Assembly (NCBI GenBank): GCA_035551475.1
Contig: DASZMX010000135.1
Span: 1-48,069 of the forward strand
Length of the DNA stretch: 48,069 nt
From: DASZMX01 sp035551475
GTDB taxonomy: Bacteria > Verrucomicrobiota > Verrucomicrobiia > Limisphaerales > Palsa-1400
Direction: 5' to 3'
Shown here piece by piece: positions 15,909 to 23,530 of the stretch (positions within the stretch are counted from its first letter, which is position 1; each line of letters starts with the position of its first letter). The notes under the pieces are model-generated. The model was not told where the DNA came from. It searched no databases and saw only the letters and a program-made list of their open reading frames with translations. The translations under genes and the position numbers were made by a program.

Positions 15909-16454
15909 ATGAATAAAAATCGATGCAAAATTCCCGCCGCGACAATTCGCACGCGGGCGGAAATGGAAACGCTCGCCGGCGAAATCGCCGACCTTAAAAA
16001 CCGCCAGCGCGCGTGCTGCGCCGAAATGGACGCCGGTCTGGCCGAGATTCGGAGCCATTACGCGACCATGCTCAACGGCCTCGAACAGGAGATCGCCGCC
16101 CGCATGGCGCAGGCCCGCGCCTGGGCCGAGTCCAACCCGGCGGAATTTGGCGCCGCCAAATCCCTCGTCTTGACGCAGGCCGTCGTTGGTTATCGCACCG
16201 GACAGCCGCAGCTCAAGACCCTCCCCTCCTGGACGTGGGACACCGTGCTGCAACAGCTCAAGAACCTGCCCTGGAGTGCCGGCCTCGTCCGCACCCGCGA
16301 AGAAATCAACAAGCAACAAATCCTCGCCGAACGCGCGCAACTCGGCGCCGCCCGCCTCCGCGACATGGGGTTGCGCATCGCCCAGGAAGAATCGTTCTAC
16401 GTGGAACCCAAGCTCACCCGCGTCCCGCCCCGCGAAACCGTCGCCGCGTGCTAG
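15909..16454 (+). CDS. Mu Gam-like host-nuclease inhibitor
   Basis: A 181-residue protein of the phage Mu Gam family, DNA-end-binding proteins related to Ku that shield linear phage DNA from host nucleases. Visible features are a long N-terminal coiled coil (about 14-80; EMETLAGEIADLKNRQ ... EQEIAARMAQARAWAE), the family turn TGQPQLKTLPSWTWDTVLQQL, a second helical region, and a C-terminal strand VEPKLTRVP. The size matches Mu Gam (174). The stop overlaps the stop of the convergent host lipoprotein gene by 3 bases, marking the right edge of the prophage fragment. Confidence 0.88.
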   Translation: MNKNRCKIPAATIRTRAEMETLAGEIADLKNRQRACCAEMDAGLAEIRSHYATMLNGLEQEIAARMAQARAWAESNPAEFGAAKSLVLTQAVVGYRTGQPQLKTLPSWTWDTVLQQLKNLPWSAGLVRTREEINKQQILAERAQLGAARLRDMGLRIAQEESFYVEPKLTRVPPRETVAAC

Positions 16455-16981
16455 AAATCCAGCTTCGAAAAGCTCTCGCCTTCGCGCACCGTGATTTCTT
16501 TCACGCGCCACTTCCCGCGCGGCGCGACAAAGCTGAATTGCTGCGTGATCCCGATTCCGTACGGCGGCCCCTCCGCATGCACCACGCGCGCGTGATAATC
16601 CGCAAACGCGTCAAACCAAGAAACGTAATATTGCCCTGGCGACACATGCTCAAAGGCGAAATAACCATTGGTGTCGGAGAGCGCCGTGCGCCGATGCTCC
16701 AGCATCACCGGATGCAGCGCCACGGTGTTCGTTTCATTGCTCGTGGCAAACACCGTCCGTCTGGCCAGCGCCCGGTAAAAGTCATTCGCGTACGGCGTCG
16801 CCGGGTCCAGATGGATCGGCACCGCGGAATATTTGGGTATATCGCCTGCGATCACCTGGGCTCCTGGCCCGCCATAAGCGCGGAAATCCGCCTCGCTCAC
16901 GTTCGTCCGCACCGACACCGGTGATTCACAGCCCCACGACAAAAGCGTGGCCGCCAGCAAGCTCAATGTAATCGCGCGCAT
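16451..16981 (-). CDS. Lipoprotein with carboxypeptidase-regulatory-like fold (hypothetical)
   Basis: A 176-residue predicted lipoprotein: signal MRAITLSLLAATLLSWGC with the lipid-carrying Cys at 18. The mature part includes SDTNGYFAFEHVSPGQYYVS (about 106-125), the characteristic turn of carboxypeptidase-regulatory-like or SdrD-B-like beta sandwiches, with strands before and after. No catalytic motif is present. ATG 16981 was chosen since the signal starts there; an upstream in-frame start at 17005 would add 8 residues. It is a single gene, convergent with the Gam-like gene and divergent from the ABC exporter. Confidence 0.75.
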   Translation of the reverse strand: MRAITLSLLAATLLSWGCESPVSVRTNVSEADFRAYGGPGAQVIAGDIPKYSAVPIHLDPATPYANDFYRALARRTVFATSNETNTVALHPVMLEHRRTALSDTNGYFAFEHVSPGQYYVSWFDAFADYHARVVHAEGPPYGIGITQQFSFVAPRGKWRVKEITVREGESFSKLDF

Positions 16982-17167
16982 GGTTTTAATTATCGCTCCC
17001 ACCATGACAGCTCCTGCCGAGCCCTGTCAATCAGGCGGCCCCACGCGCGTCAATAGGATTTCCCCTACAATGCGAAAGATGGATCGTCACCCTAGCCGCG
17101 AGGCCAGTCGCGCCGACCCATCGCCCGCATGGACGCGGGCGGGTCTTCGGTCTAAGCTGGCGGCGGA

Positions 17168-19009
17168 TTGAAGGACGAATTGTATCCGGCCCGGGAGTTG
17201 ATGGGGCGGTTGACGCTGCTGGCGTGGCGTTATCGCAAGGATTTCTTGTGGTCGCTGGGCTTGGGCATGGCGTTGCTCGCGCTGGGATTGCTGGGGTTGC
17301 AATTGCTGGGGGTGGTCATCGATGTCATTCGTCATGCGCTTGACACGACCTTGCAGGCGCCGGTTTATCCCTTCGGCTGGCAGCCGCCGGCGTCGTGGTC
17401 GGCGGTGGAAATTGTCACGGCGCTTTCGCTGGCGATTGTGGCGCAGGCGGCGGCGCGCGCGGTGGTGACCTGGGGTTATAACATCGCCACGGCCCGCCTG
17501 ACGCAGGGGGAAATTGTGCCGGATTTGCGCGCCCAGGTGTACGAGCGCCTGCAACGCCTGAGCTTCCGTTTCTTCGAGGTGCACGGTTCCAGCTCCATTT
17601 TTAATCGCGTCACGGGCGATGTCCAAAACACGCGCCTCTTCGTGGACGGCGTGCTCTTGCAGGGGCTCAACATGGTGATGACGCTCGTCGCCTACGCCGT
17701 TTTTATGTGGCGGATTCATCCGCGCCTCACGCTCGCCTGCCTCAGCTTTGCCGTGCCGCTGGCGTGGGTGACGCAGTATTACTCCGCCCGTTTGCGTCCC
17801 GCCTATTTGCGGAATCGCGAGCTGTCTGATGAATTAGTCGCGCGTTTTACGGAGAGCGTCAAAGGCATGCAAACGATCAAGGGCTTTGCCGCCGAGGCGC
17901 AACAAATCGCGCGCTTCGAGGAGGGCAACGACCATGTGTCCGCGCAGCAGCGCAAAATATTTTGGGACCTGACGATCTTCACGCCTTCCACGCAAATGCT
18001 CTCGCAACTCAGCCTTGTGATTCTGTTCGCGTATGGCGGCTCGCTCTATGTGCATGGGCAAATTCCGCTCGGCGCGGGGCTCGTGGTGTTCGCGGGATTG
18101 CTGCAGCAATTCAACGGGCAGGTCGCCAACGTCGCCACGATTGCCAATTCCGTGCAGCAAAGTTTGACGGCGGCGCGCCGTGTGTTTGAAGTGCTGGACA
18201 CGCCGCTGGGCATCGAAAGCAAAACCGGCGCGCGCGCCCCCGGAGGGTTGACGGGCCAGATCACGTTTGAAAATGTGACGTTCGCGTATGGCGCCGATGC
18301 ACCGGTGTTGCGGGACATTTCGTTCACCGCCAAGTCCGGCCAGGTCGTGGGCATTTTCGGGATGACGGGGGCCGGCAAAAGCACGCTGCTCAGTCTGATA
18401 CCGCGTTTTTACGATCCGCAAAAAGGCCGCGTGCTGGCGGACGGCCTGGATTTGCGCGATTTGGATTTGGACGCTTACCGCCGGCAAATCGGCATCATGT
18501 CGCAGGAAACGTTTCTCTTTTCCAACACCGTCAGCGCCAACATCGCGTTCGGCAATCCGGGCGCCACGCAGGCGCAAATCGAGCGGGCCGCGCGCGTGGC
18601 GCATGCGCATGATTTCATCCTGGCGCTGCCGCGCGGGTATGACACGGTGCTGGGCGAATCGGGCGTGGATCTTTCCGGCGGGCAGCGCCAGCGGCTGGCG
18701 CTCGCGCGCGCTCTGCTGCTGGAGCCGCCGATCCTAATTCTGGACGATCCGACCGCCTCGGTGGATGCCAGGACCGAGCATGAGATAGTCTCCGCCTTGC
18801 GCGCCGCCATGGCGGGCCGCACGACGTTTGTCGTGGCCAGCCGCTTGAGCCTGCTGCGCCGCGCGGACGTGATTCTGGTTTTGAACGAAGGCGAACTTCT
18901 GCAAATTGGCACGCACGATGTCCTGGTGCGCTGGCCGGGGCTGTATCGCGAAACCGCCTTGCTGCAATTGATGGATTTGGAGCGCGACGACGAAGGAGCG
19001 GCCGCATGA
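17168..19009 (+). CDS. ABC exporter half-transporter, degenerate-site subunit
   Basis: A 613-residue half-transporter: six-helix membrane domain (about 20-330) fused to an ATPase domain. Walker A is GMTGAGKS (about 397) and the signature LSGGQRQ (about 502) is canonical. Walker B reads ILILDDPTA (about 521), with Asp in place of the catalytic Glu, and the H-loop reads VVASRLS, with Ser in place of His. These losses mark the non-hydrolysing site of heterodimeric exporters. Its canonical signature would complete the ATP site of the next gene's product, whose start overlaps this stop by 4 bases. Substrate unknown. Start TTG 17168 is tentative; ATG 17201 is possible. Confidence 0.93.
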   Translation: MKDELYPARELMGRLTLLAWRYRKDFLWSLGLGMALLALGLLGLQLLGVVIDVIRHALDTTLQAPVYPFGWQPPASWSAVEIVTALSLAIVAQAAARAVVTWGYNIATARLTQGEIVPDLRAQVYERLQRLSFRFFEVHGSSSIFNRVTGDVQNTRLFVDGVLLQGLNMVMTLVAYAVFMWRIHPRLTLACLSFAVPLAWVTQYYSARLRPAYLRNRELSDELVARFTESVKGMQTIKGFAAEAQQIARFEEGNDHVSAQQRKIFWDLTIFTPSTQMLSQLSLVILFAYGGSLYVHGQIPLGAGLVVFAGLLQQFNGQVANVATIANSVQQSLTAARRVFEVLDTPLGIESKTGARAPGGLTGQITFENVTFAYGADAPVLRDISFTAKSGQVVGIFGMTGAGKSTLLSLIPRFYDPQKGRVLADGLDLRDLDLDAYRRQIGIMSQETFLFSNTVSANIAFGNPGATQAQIERAARVAHAHDFILALPRGYDTVLGESGVDLSGGQRQRLALARALLLEPPILILDDPTASVDARTEHEIVSALRAAMAGRTTFVVASRLSLLRRADVILVLNEGELLQIGTHDVLVRWPGLYRETALLQLMDLERDDEGAAA

Positions 19010-20826
19010 GCGTTCAGGATCGCCACGCCATCACCTATTACAATCCGGAGGACCGCGAGCCGGACAAGGCGCCGTTGCAGGCGGCGTTGATTCGCCGCGT
19101 GTTCCGGTACACGCGGCCTTATCGCGCGCGGCGGAACTGGCTTTTCGTCTTGACGTTCGCGCGCGGCGTCCAGTTGCCCGCGCTGGCGTGGCTGATCGGG
19201 CGCACCATCAACCAGCCCATTGCGGGCCGCGATTTGGGCGGGATTTATTTTTACGCCGCCGCCTATTTTGCCCTCGCCCTGTGCATGATCGTGACGCTGC
19301 ATTTTCGCCAGCGGCTGGCCCTGGAAATTGGCGAGGCGGTGGCGCACGACATGCGCTCGGAGCTTTTCGCGCGGCTCATGACGCTGCCGATGTCGTTCTT
19401 TAACAAGACGAAGTTTGGCCGCATCATCAGCCGCATGACGTCGGACATCGACAGCGTCCGGGTGGGCGTGCAGGAAGTGGTGTTCGTCTTGACAGTGCAG
19501 GGCATGCAAATGCTGGTCTCCGCCGCGCTCATGGCGTGGTACAATTGGAAACTTTTCTCGCTCATGCTCGTGCTTGTCCCCGCGATCTGGGCCCTGAACG
19601 AACGGTATCGCCGCGAAATGGCCGTCCGCCTGCGCAAAGTGCAGGAAACCTGGAGCCGTCTCAGCTCCACGCTGGCGGAATCCGTCGGCGGCATTCGTGT
19701 CACGCAGGCGTTTGTGCGCCAGGACATCAACTCCGATTTTTTCCGCCGCCTCGCCACCACGCACGGCGAAAACAATGTCGGCGTGGCGCGCGCCTCCGCC
19801 GTGTTCGTGCCGTTGCTGCAATTGAAGAGCCAGCTTTTCCTCGGCGCGATGGCGCTGGTCGGCGGCTGCGGGGCCTTGCGCTGGCGCGGCTCCATGCACA
19901 TGGAAGTCGGCGACCTGGTCATGTTCTTCTTTCTTGCGAATTTATTTTTCGATCCGGTGCAATCCATCGGCAACCAATACAACCAGGCGCTCACCGCCAT
20001 GGCGGGAGCGGAGCGCCTCTTTCGTTTGCTCGATGAGGAGCCCGAATGGCGCGATGCTCCGGACGCCCGGCCGCTGCCGCCGCTGCGCGGACGCGTGGAA
20101 TTTAAAAATGTGCATTTCGCGTACGAGCCCGGACGCCCGGTGTTGCAGGACATCTCGTTTGTCGCCGACCCCGGCCAAACCATCGCGCTGGTCGGCCACA
20201 CCGGCAGCGGCAAGACCAGTTTGGTGGCGCTGTTGCAGAAATTTTATTTGCCGGGCCGCGGACAAATTTTCGTGGATGATCACGAATTAATGCGCGTGAC
20301 CAGCTCTTCGTTGCACGAGCAAATGGGGAGCGTGCAGCAGAATAATTTTCTATTTTCCGGCAGCGTGATGGATAACATTCGCTTCGCGCGGCCCGCCGCC
20401 ACCGAGGCCGATGTCAAACGCACATTGCAGGCGCTGGATTGCCTGGATTTAGTCGAGGCGCTGCCCGGCGGCTTGCAACATGCGGTGGGCGAGAAAAGCG
20501 CGGGCTTGTCGCTGGGGCAGCGGCAGGTGGTTTGTTTTGCGCGCGCCCTGCTGGCCGATCCGCGGATTCTCGTGTTGGATGAAGCGACGAGCGCCATCGA
20601 CACCGTGACGGAAACGCGCCTGCAACACGCGCTCGAGGCGCTCCTGCGCGGGCGGACGTCGTTTGTGGTGGCGCATCGGCTCAGCACCATCCGGCGGGCG
20701 GATCTGGTGCTGGTCATGGAGCAGGGGCGCATCGTGGAGCGCGGCACGCATCAATCGTTGCTGCGCGCGGGCGGCGTTTACGCGCGATTGCACGAGGAAT
20801 TTGTCGGCCAGGCTGGAGTTTCTTAA
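19006..20826 (+). CDS. ABC exporter half-transporter, catalytic-site subunit
   Basis: A 606-residue half-transporter, the partner of the preceding subunit. The membrane domain covers about residues 35-340 (QSIGNQYNQAL near its end). The ATPase domain has Walker A GHTGSGKTS (about 397), Walker B ILVLDEATSAID (about 521) with the catalytic Glu, and H-loop VVAHRLSTI with its His. The signature is altered to LSLGQRQ (about 500). Together with the first subunit this gives one competent and one degenerate ATP site, as in known heterodimeric exporters such as TM287/288 or BmrCD. It is located in the inner membrane and likely exports a lipid or drug; the substrate cannot be read. Confidence 0.94.
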   Translation: MSVQDRHAITYYNPEDREPDKAPLQAALIRRVFRYTRPYRARRNWLFVLTFARGVQLPALAWLIGRTINQPIAGRDLGGIYFYAAAYFALALCMIVTLHFRQRLALEIGEAVAHDMRSELFARLMTLPMSFFNKTKFGRIISRMTSDIDSVRVGVQEVVFVLTVQGMQMLVSAALMAWYNWKLFSLMLVLVPAIWALNERYRREMAVRLRKVQETWSRLSSTLAESVGGIRVTQAFVRQDINSDFFRRLATTHGENNVGVARASAVFVPLLQLKSQLFLGAMALVGGCGALRWRGSMHMEVGDLVMFFFLANLFFDPVQSIGNQYNQALTAMAGAERLFRLLDEEPEWRDAPDARPLPPLRGRVEFKNVHFAYEPGRPVLQDISFVADPGQTIALVGHTGSGKTSLVALLQKFYLPGRGQIFVDDHELMRVTSSSLHEQMGSVQQNNFLFSGSVMDNIRFARPAATEADVKRTLQALDCLDLVEALPGGLQHAVGEKSAGLSLGQRQVVCFARALLADPRILVLDEATSAIDTVTETRLQHALEALLRGRTSFVVAHRLSTIRRADLVLVMEQGRIVERGTHQSLLRAGGVYARLHEEFVGQAGVS

Positions 20827-20827
20827 C

Positions 20828-21265
20828 ATGGCGCAAGGCGAAGAAAATATCATGAAACATTTTGCCGCCGCGCTGGTGATCGCGGTGGTGTTTTACGTTT
20901 TAAGTTTTAGCTGGATCGAGCATCGCCGCACGCGCCAGGGCCCGTGGGAGGCGGACTTTCGCTCCGACGCCAGCGGACGCCCGGCGCTGATCATCCGCCA
21001 GCCGGCCTTGGGCATTGAGGAAAAGCTGGTGTTCGCGGGCGAAACCATCGCGCCAAACCTGGATGTGACGCGACGGTTCGCCGAGGCGAATACTAATGCG
21101 CCGTTCGGCCGGGTGGTGTTTCAGGACCCGACGTTCCTGCCCGGCACGTTGACGCTGGAAATGTTCGGGCACGAAGTGGAGGCGCTGCCGCGGGTCTTGA
21201 TTATTGACAAAAAGGAGACGGCCTGGACGCCGCGGGGCAGCGTGGTCGTGCCGAAACGAAATTGA
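20828..21265 (+). CDS. Small membrane-anchored protein (hypothetical)
   Basis: A 145-residue protein with one N-terminal membrane helix (FAAALVIAVVFYVLSFSWI) and a periplasmic beta-rich remainder (EADFRSDASGRPALIIRQPA ... GRVVFQDPTFLPGTLTLEM). The start lies 2 bases after the ABC subunit stop, so it belongs to the exporter operon. ATG 20852 is an alternative that begins just before the membrane helix (MKHFAAAL). No family recognised; an accessory to the exporter is plausible from position only. Confidence 0.7.
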   Translation: MAQGEENIMKHFAAALVIAVVFYVLSFSWIEHRRTRQGPWEADFRSDASGRPALIIRQPALGIEEKLVFAGETIAPNLDVTRRFAEANTNAPFGRVVFQDPTFLPGTLTLEMFGHEVEALPRVLIIDKKETAWTPRGSVVVPKRN

Positions 21266-21289
21266 CGGCGCCCGCGGGCGATTTACCCT

Positions 21290-22519
21290 GTGCGCGTGAA
21301 GGCCGGCTTTAAAATGACCCTCGTGGCGCTCAATGCCGCCGCGCTGCTCGCGGGTTATCTATGGCTGCGGCCCCGGCCCGCCGCGCCGGCGACACCCGAG
21401 GAAATTGCCGCCGCCACGGCGGCCGCGGAAGCCCGCGCCGCCGCCCGCGCGGGCGCAAAAACCCGGCCCACGGTGATTTATCGCACCAACGCTTTCAACT
21501 GGAGCCAGGTGGAATCCTCGGATTACCGCGAATACATCGCGAACCTGCGGGCCATCCGCTGCCCCGAGGCCACGATCAAGGATATTATTTTGACAGATGT
21601 CATGCGGCTGTACGCGCAGCGCCGCGGCCAGCATTATCAGAACGGGCGCGCGTTCAAGTATTGGGAGACCGATGAAAAACAGCATTTGAAACAGGCGCAA
21701 TTGGAGGAGCGCGAAAAAGCGCTGGCCGAAATCGACCGCGAACTGCCCGCCGTGCTGCGCGAATTGCTGGGCATCAATTACGAGCGCGAGGTCAATAAAT
21801 ATTTCGTGGACACCGACGAGGACAACCGCCGGCTCGCCTTTTTGTCCGACGCGAAACGCGACGACGCCCTGGCGTTGCGCGAGAAATTCGAGGGCGTCCG
21901 TGAGCGCGCCGCCCTCACCAACGCGGACAAGGAAACGCTGCGCCAAATCGACGAGGACCAGGACGCGGCTTTCGGCGCGCTGCTCACCTCCGAGGAAAAG
22001 GAGCAGTATGATTTAAGTTTGTCGCCCGCCGCGGACCGGTTGCGCAGCGAGTTGGTCGGCTTCAATCCCACCGAGGACGAGTTCAAGGATTTATTCCGCC
22101 GCCGCCAGGCCATCGAGGCCGCGTATGCGTTGCAGGATCCGCACGATCCCGCCACGCAGGCCGCGCGCGCCGCAGATGAGCAGGCCGCGCTTGACGCCTT
22201 CAAGGGTACCCTGACGCCAGATCGCGCCGCGCAACTGGCCCAGGCCCAGGATCCGGATTATCGCAGCCTGTGCGCCTTGAGCGAACGCTTCGATTTGCCG
22301 GCGGACACTTCAACGGTTTTGGTTGAAATGCGGCACGCCGCCGAATCGGAAAAGCAGGTGTTGCTGGCCAATCGCGACCTTCCGTCCGACCGTTTGGACG
22401 CCGCTTTGAAAGCCATTCAATCGGAAACAGAGAAGGCGGCCCGCCAGGCGCTGGGCGAGCAGGCGTATCAACTATATTCCCAGTCCGCGGGCTGGATTCA
22501 ACAGCTCGGCCGCAACTGA
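21290..22519 (+). CDS. Membrane-anchored coiled-coil protein, lineage-type (hypothetical)
   Basis: A 409-residue protein with an N-terminal membrane anchor (about 7-27; FKMTLVALNAAALLAGYLWL), then an Ala/Arg-rich linker. A conserved-looking block follows, NWSQVESSDYREYIANLRAI (about 70-89), continuing RCPEATIKDIILTDV. I associate this block with secreted or anchored Verrucomicrobiota proteins, though I cannot name a family. The rest is a long charged helical region. The start codon is GTG; ATG 21314 is an alternative. It follows the ABC operon by 24 bases. Confidence 0.75.
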   Translation: MRVKAGFKMTLVALNAAALLAGYLWLRPRPAAPATPEEIAAATAAAEARAAARAGAKTRPTVIYRTNAFNWSQVESSDYREYIANLRAIRCPEATIKDIILTDVMRLYAQRRGQHYQNGRAFKYWETDEKQHLKQAQLEEREKALAEIDRELPAVLRELLGINYEREVNKYFVDTDEDNRRLAFLSDAKRDDALALREKFEGVRERAALTNADKETLRQIDEDQDAAFGALLTSEEKEQYDLSLSPAADRLRSELVGFNPTEDEFKDLFRRRQAIEAAYALQDPHDPATQAARAADEQAALDAFKGTLTPDRAAQLAQAQDPDYRSLCALSERFDLPADTSTVLVEMRHAAESEKQVLLANRDLPSDRLDAALKAIQSETEKAARQALGEQAYQLYSQSAGWIQQLGRN

Positions 22520-22524
22520 TTTTC

Positions 22525-23469
22525 TCACGCTTTGCCGATTAAAATTCCGACGAAGAACACCAGCGCGCCCCCCAGCACCACCTGCAGAATTGCCGAGGCC
22601 CACGGGGTGTCCATGTATTTGTGGCGCACCCACGAGATGGTCAACAATTCGCAGCAAACCACCGCGACGGCGACCCAGGTGGCCGTCTGCATATCGGGAA
22701 TAAGATAAGGCAGCGTGTGCCCGATGCCGCCCACGGTGGTCATCAGCCCGCACACAAACCCGCGCGCCCACGGGTGCCCGCGGCCGGTGAGCGTGCCGTC
22801 ATCGGAGAGCGCCTCGGCAAAACCCATGCTGATGCCTGCGCCCAGGCTCGCTGCCAGGCCGACCAAAAAAGTCTGCCAGCTGTTATGCGTGGCAAACGCC
22901 GCGGCGAAGAGCGGCGCCAGGGTGGACACCGAACCGTCCATCAACCCCGCCAGCCCCGGTTGAATGACTTGCAGCGCGAAAAGCTGCTTCTCGCGCGTGG
23001 CGTCGTCTTCGCTGACGCCGCCCTCGAACAACGCGTCCGCTGTGTCAACATGATGGCGCTCCTCCTCTGCCAGGTCGCCCAGCAGTTGGCGGATGCCGGC
23101 GTCAGTGGCCTGGCGCGCCGAGGTTTCGTAAAATCGGCCGGTCTCCAGCTCCATCAGGCGAACGTGCTTTTGCACGGCTTTCAGCCCGAGCGGGCGCGAC
23201 ATCCAAATCGGGCGGCGCTTCACGAAGCCGCGTATGTCCTCGCGCCGAATCAGCGGCACGTGCTCGCCAAACTTTGCGCGAAACAGGTCCAGCAGCCGAT
23301 GCCGGTGATTGTCCTCCTGCCGCCGCAAGGCGCGAAATTTCTCCGCCTGTTGGGGAAAAGTGTTCCGCAAGCCATCGGCGAAATCGTCATAGACGCGCGC
23401 ATCTTCCTCTTCCATCGCAATCGCCAGGGCGAGAATTTCCCGCGGCTCCAAGCTCTGAAATGAACGCAT
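22525..23469 (-). CDS. mbfA: MbfA-like ferritin-VIT1 iron exporter
   Basis: A 314-residue protein joining an erythrin/ferritin-like domain (about 1-160) to a VIT1/CCC1 membrane domain (about 165-314). Diiron-type carboxylate and His ligands are visible in AMEEEDARVYDDF, RRQEDNHRHRLLDLF, MELETGRFYET and LAEEERHHVDTA. The membrane part has LAGLMDGSVSTLAPLFAAAF, GISMGFAEALSD and five predicted helices. In alphaproteobacteria MbfA exports iron and protects against peroxide. It is transcribed alone or behind the capsid gene (61 bases between), and no iron-box could be identified upstream. Confidence 0.9.
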   Translation of the reverse strand: MRSFQSLEPREILALAIAMEEEDARVYDDFADGLRNTFPQQAEKFRALRRQEDNHRHRLLDLFRAKFGEHVPLIRREDIRGFVKRRPIWMSRPLGLKAVQKHVRLMELETGRFYETSARQATDAGIRQLLGDLAEEERHHVDTADALFEGGVSEDDATREKQLFALQVIQPGLAGLMDGSVSTLAPLFAAAFATHNSWQTFLVGLAASLGAGISMGFAEALSDDGTLTGRGHPWARGFVCGLMTTVGGIGHTLPYLIPDMQTATWVAVAVVCCELLTISWVRHKYMDTPWASAILQVVLGGALVFFVGILIGKA

Positions 23470-23530
23470 AACGAATCAACTATATCGCCCCGCGCCCAAA
23501 GCAGAAGGCAAAAGGCGCGGGCCGCACGCT

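Larger units (their letters stand above)
10930..16454. mobile_element. Mu-like prophage fragment
   Basis: Ten coding sequences with phage character lie between rnd and a host lipoprotein gene. On the right arm, plus strand, are a DNA-binding protein and a Mu Gam-like protein. On the left arm, minus strand, are an XRE repressor, a small lipoprotein, a class 3 lipase, Gp25-like, a small Gp26-position protein, the Gp27-like small terminase and the Gp28-like large terminase. The order lipase/Gp25/Gp26/Gp27/Gp28 follows phage Mu. MuA, MuB, portal, head and tail genes are absent. No Mu-type ends or target duplication were found by eye. All frames are open, so this is either a recent truncation or a retained fragment. 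Confidence 0.8.

Noticed and set aside
18475..19899. Long minus-strand open frame across the ABC exporter junction
   Set aside because: His/Arg-rich antisense composition with no family features; both plus-strand subunits are complete.
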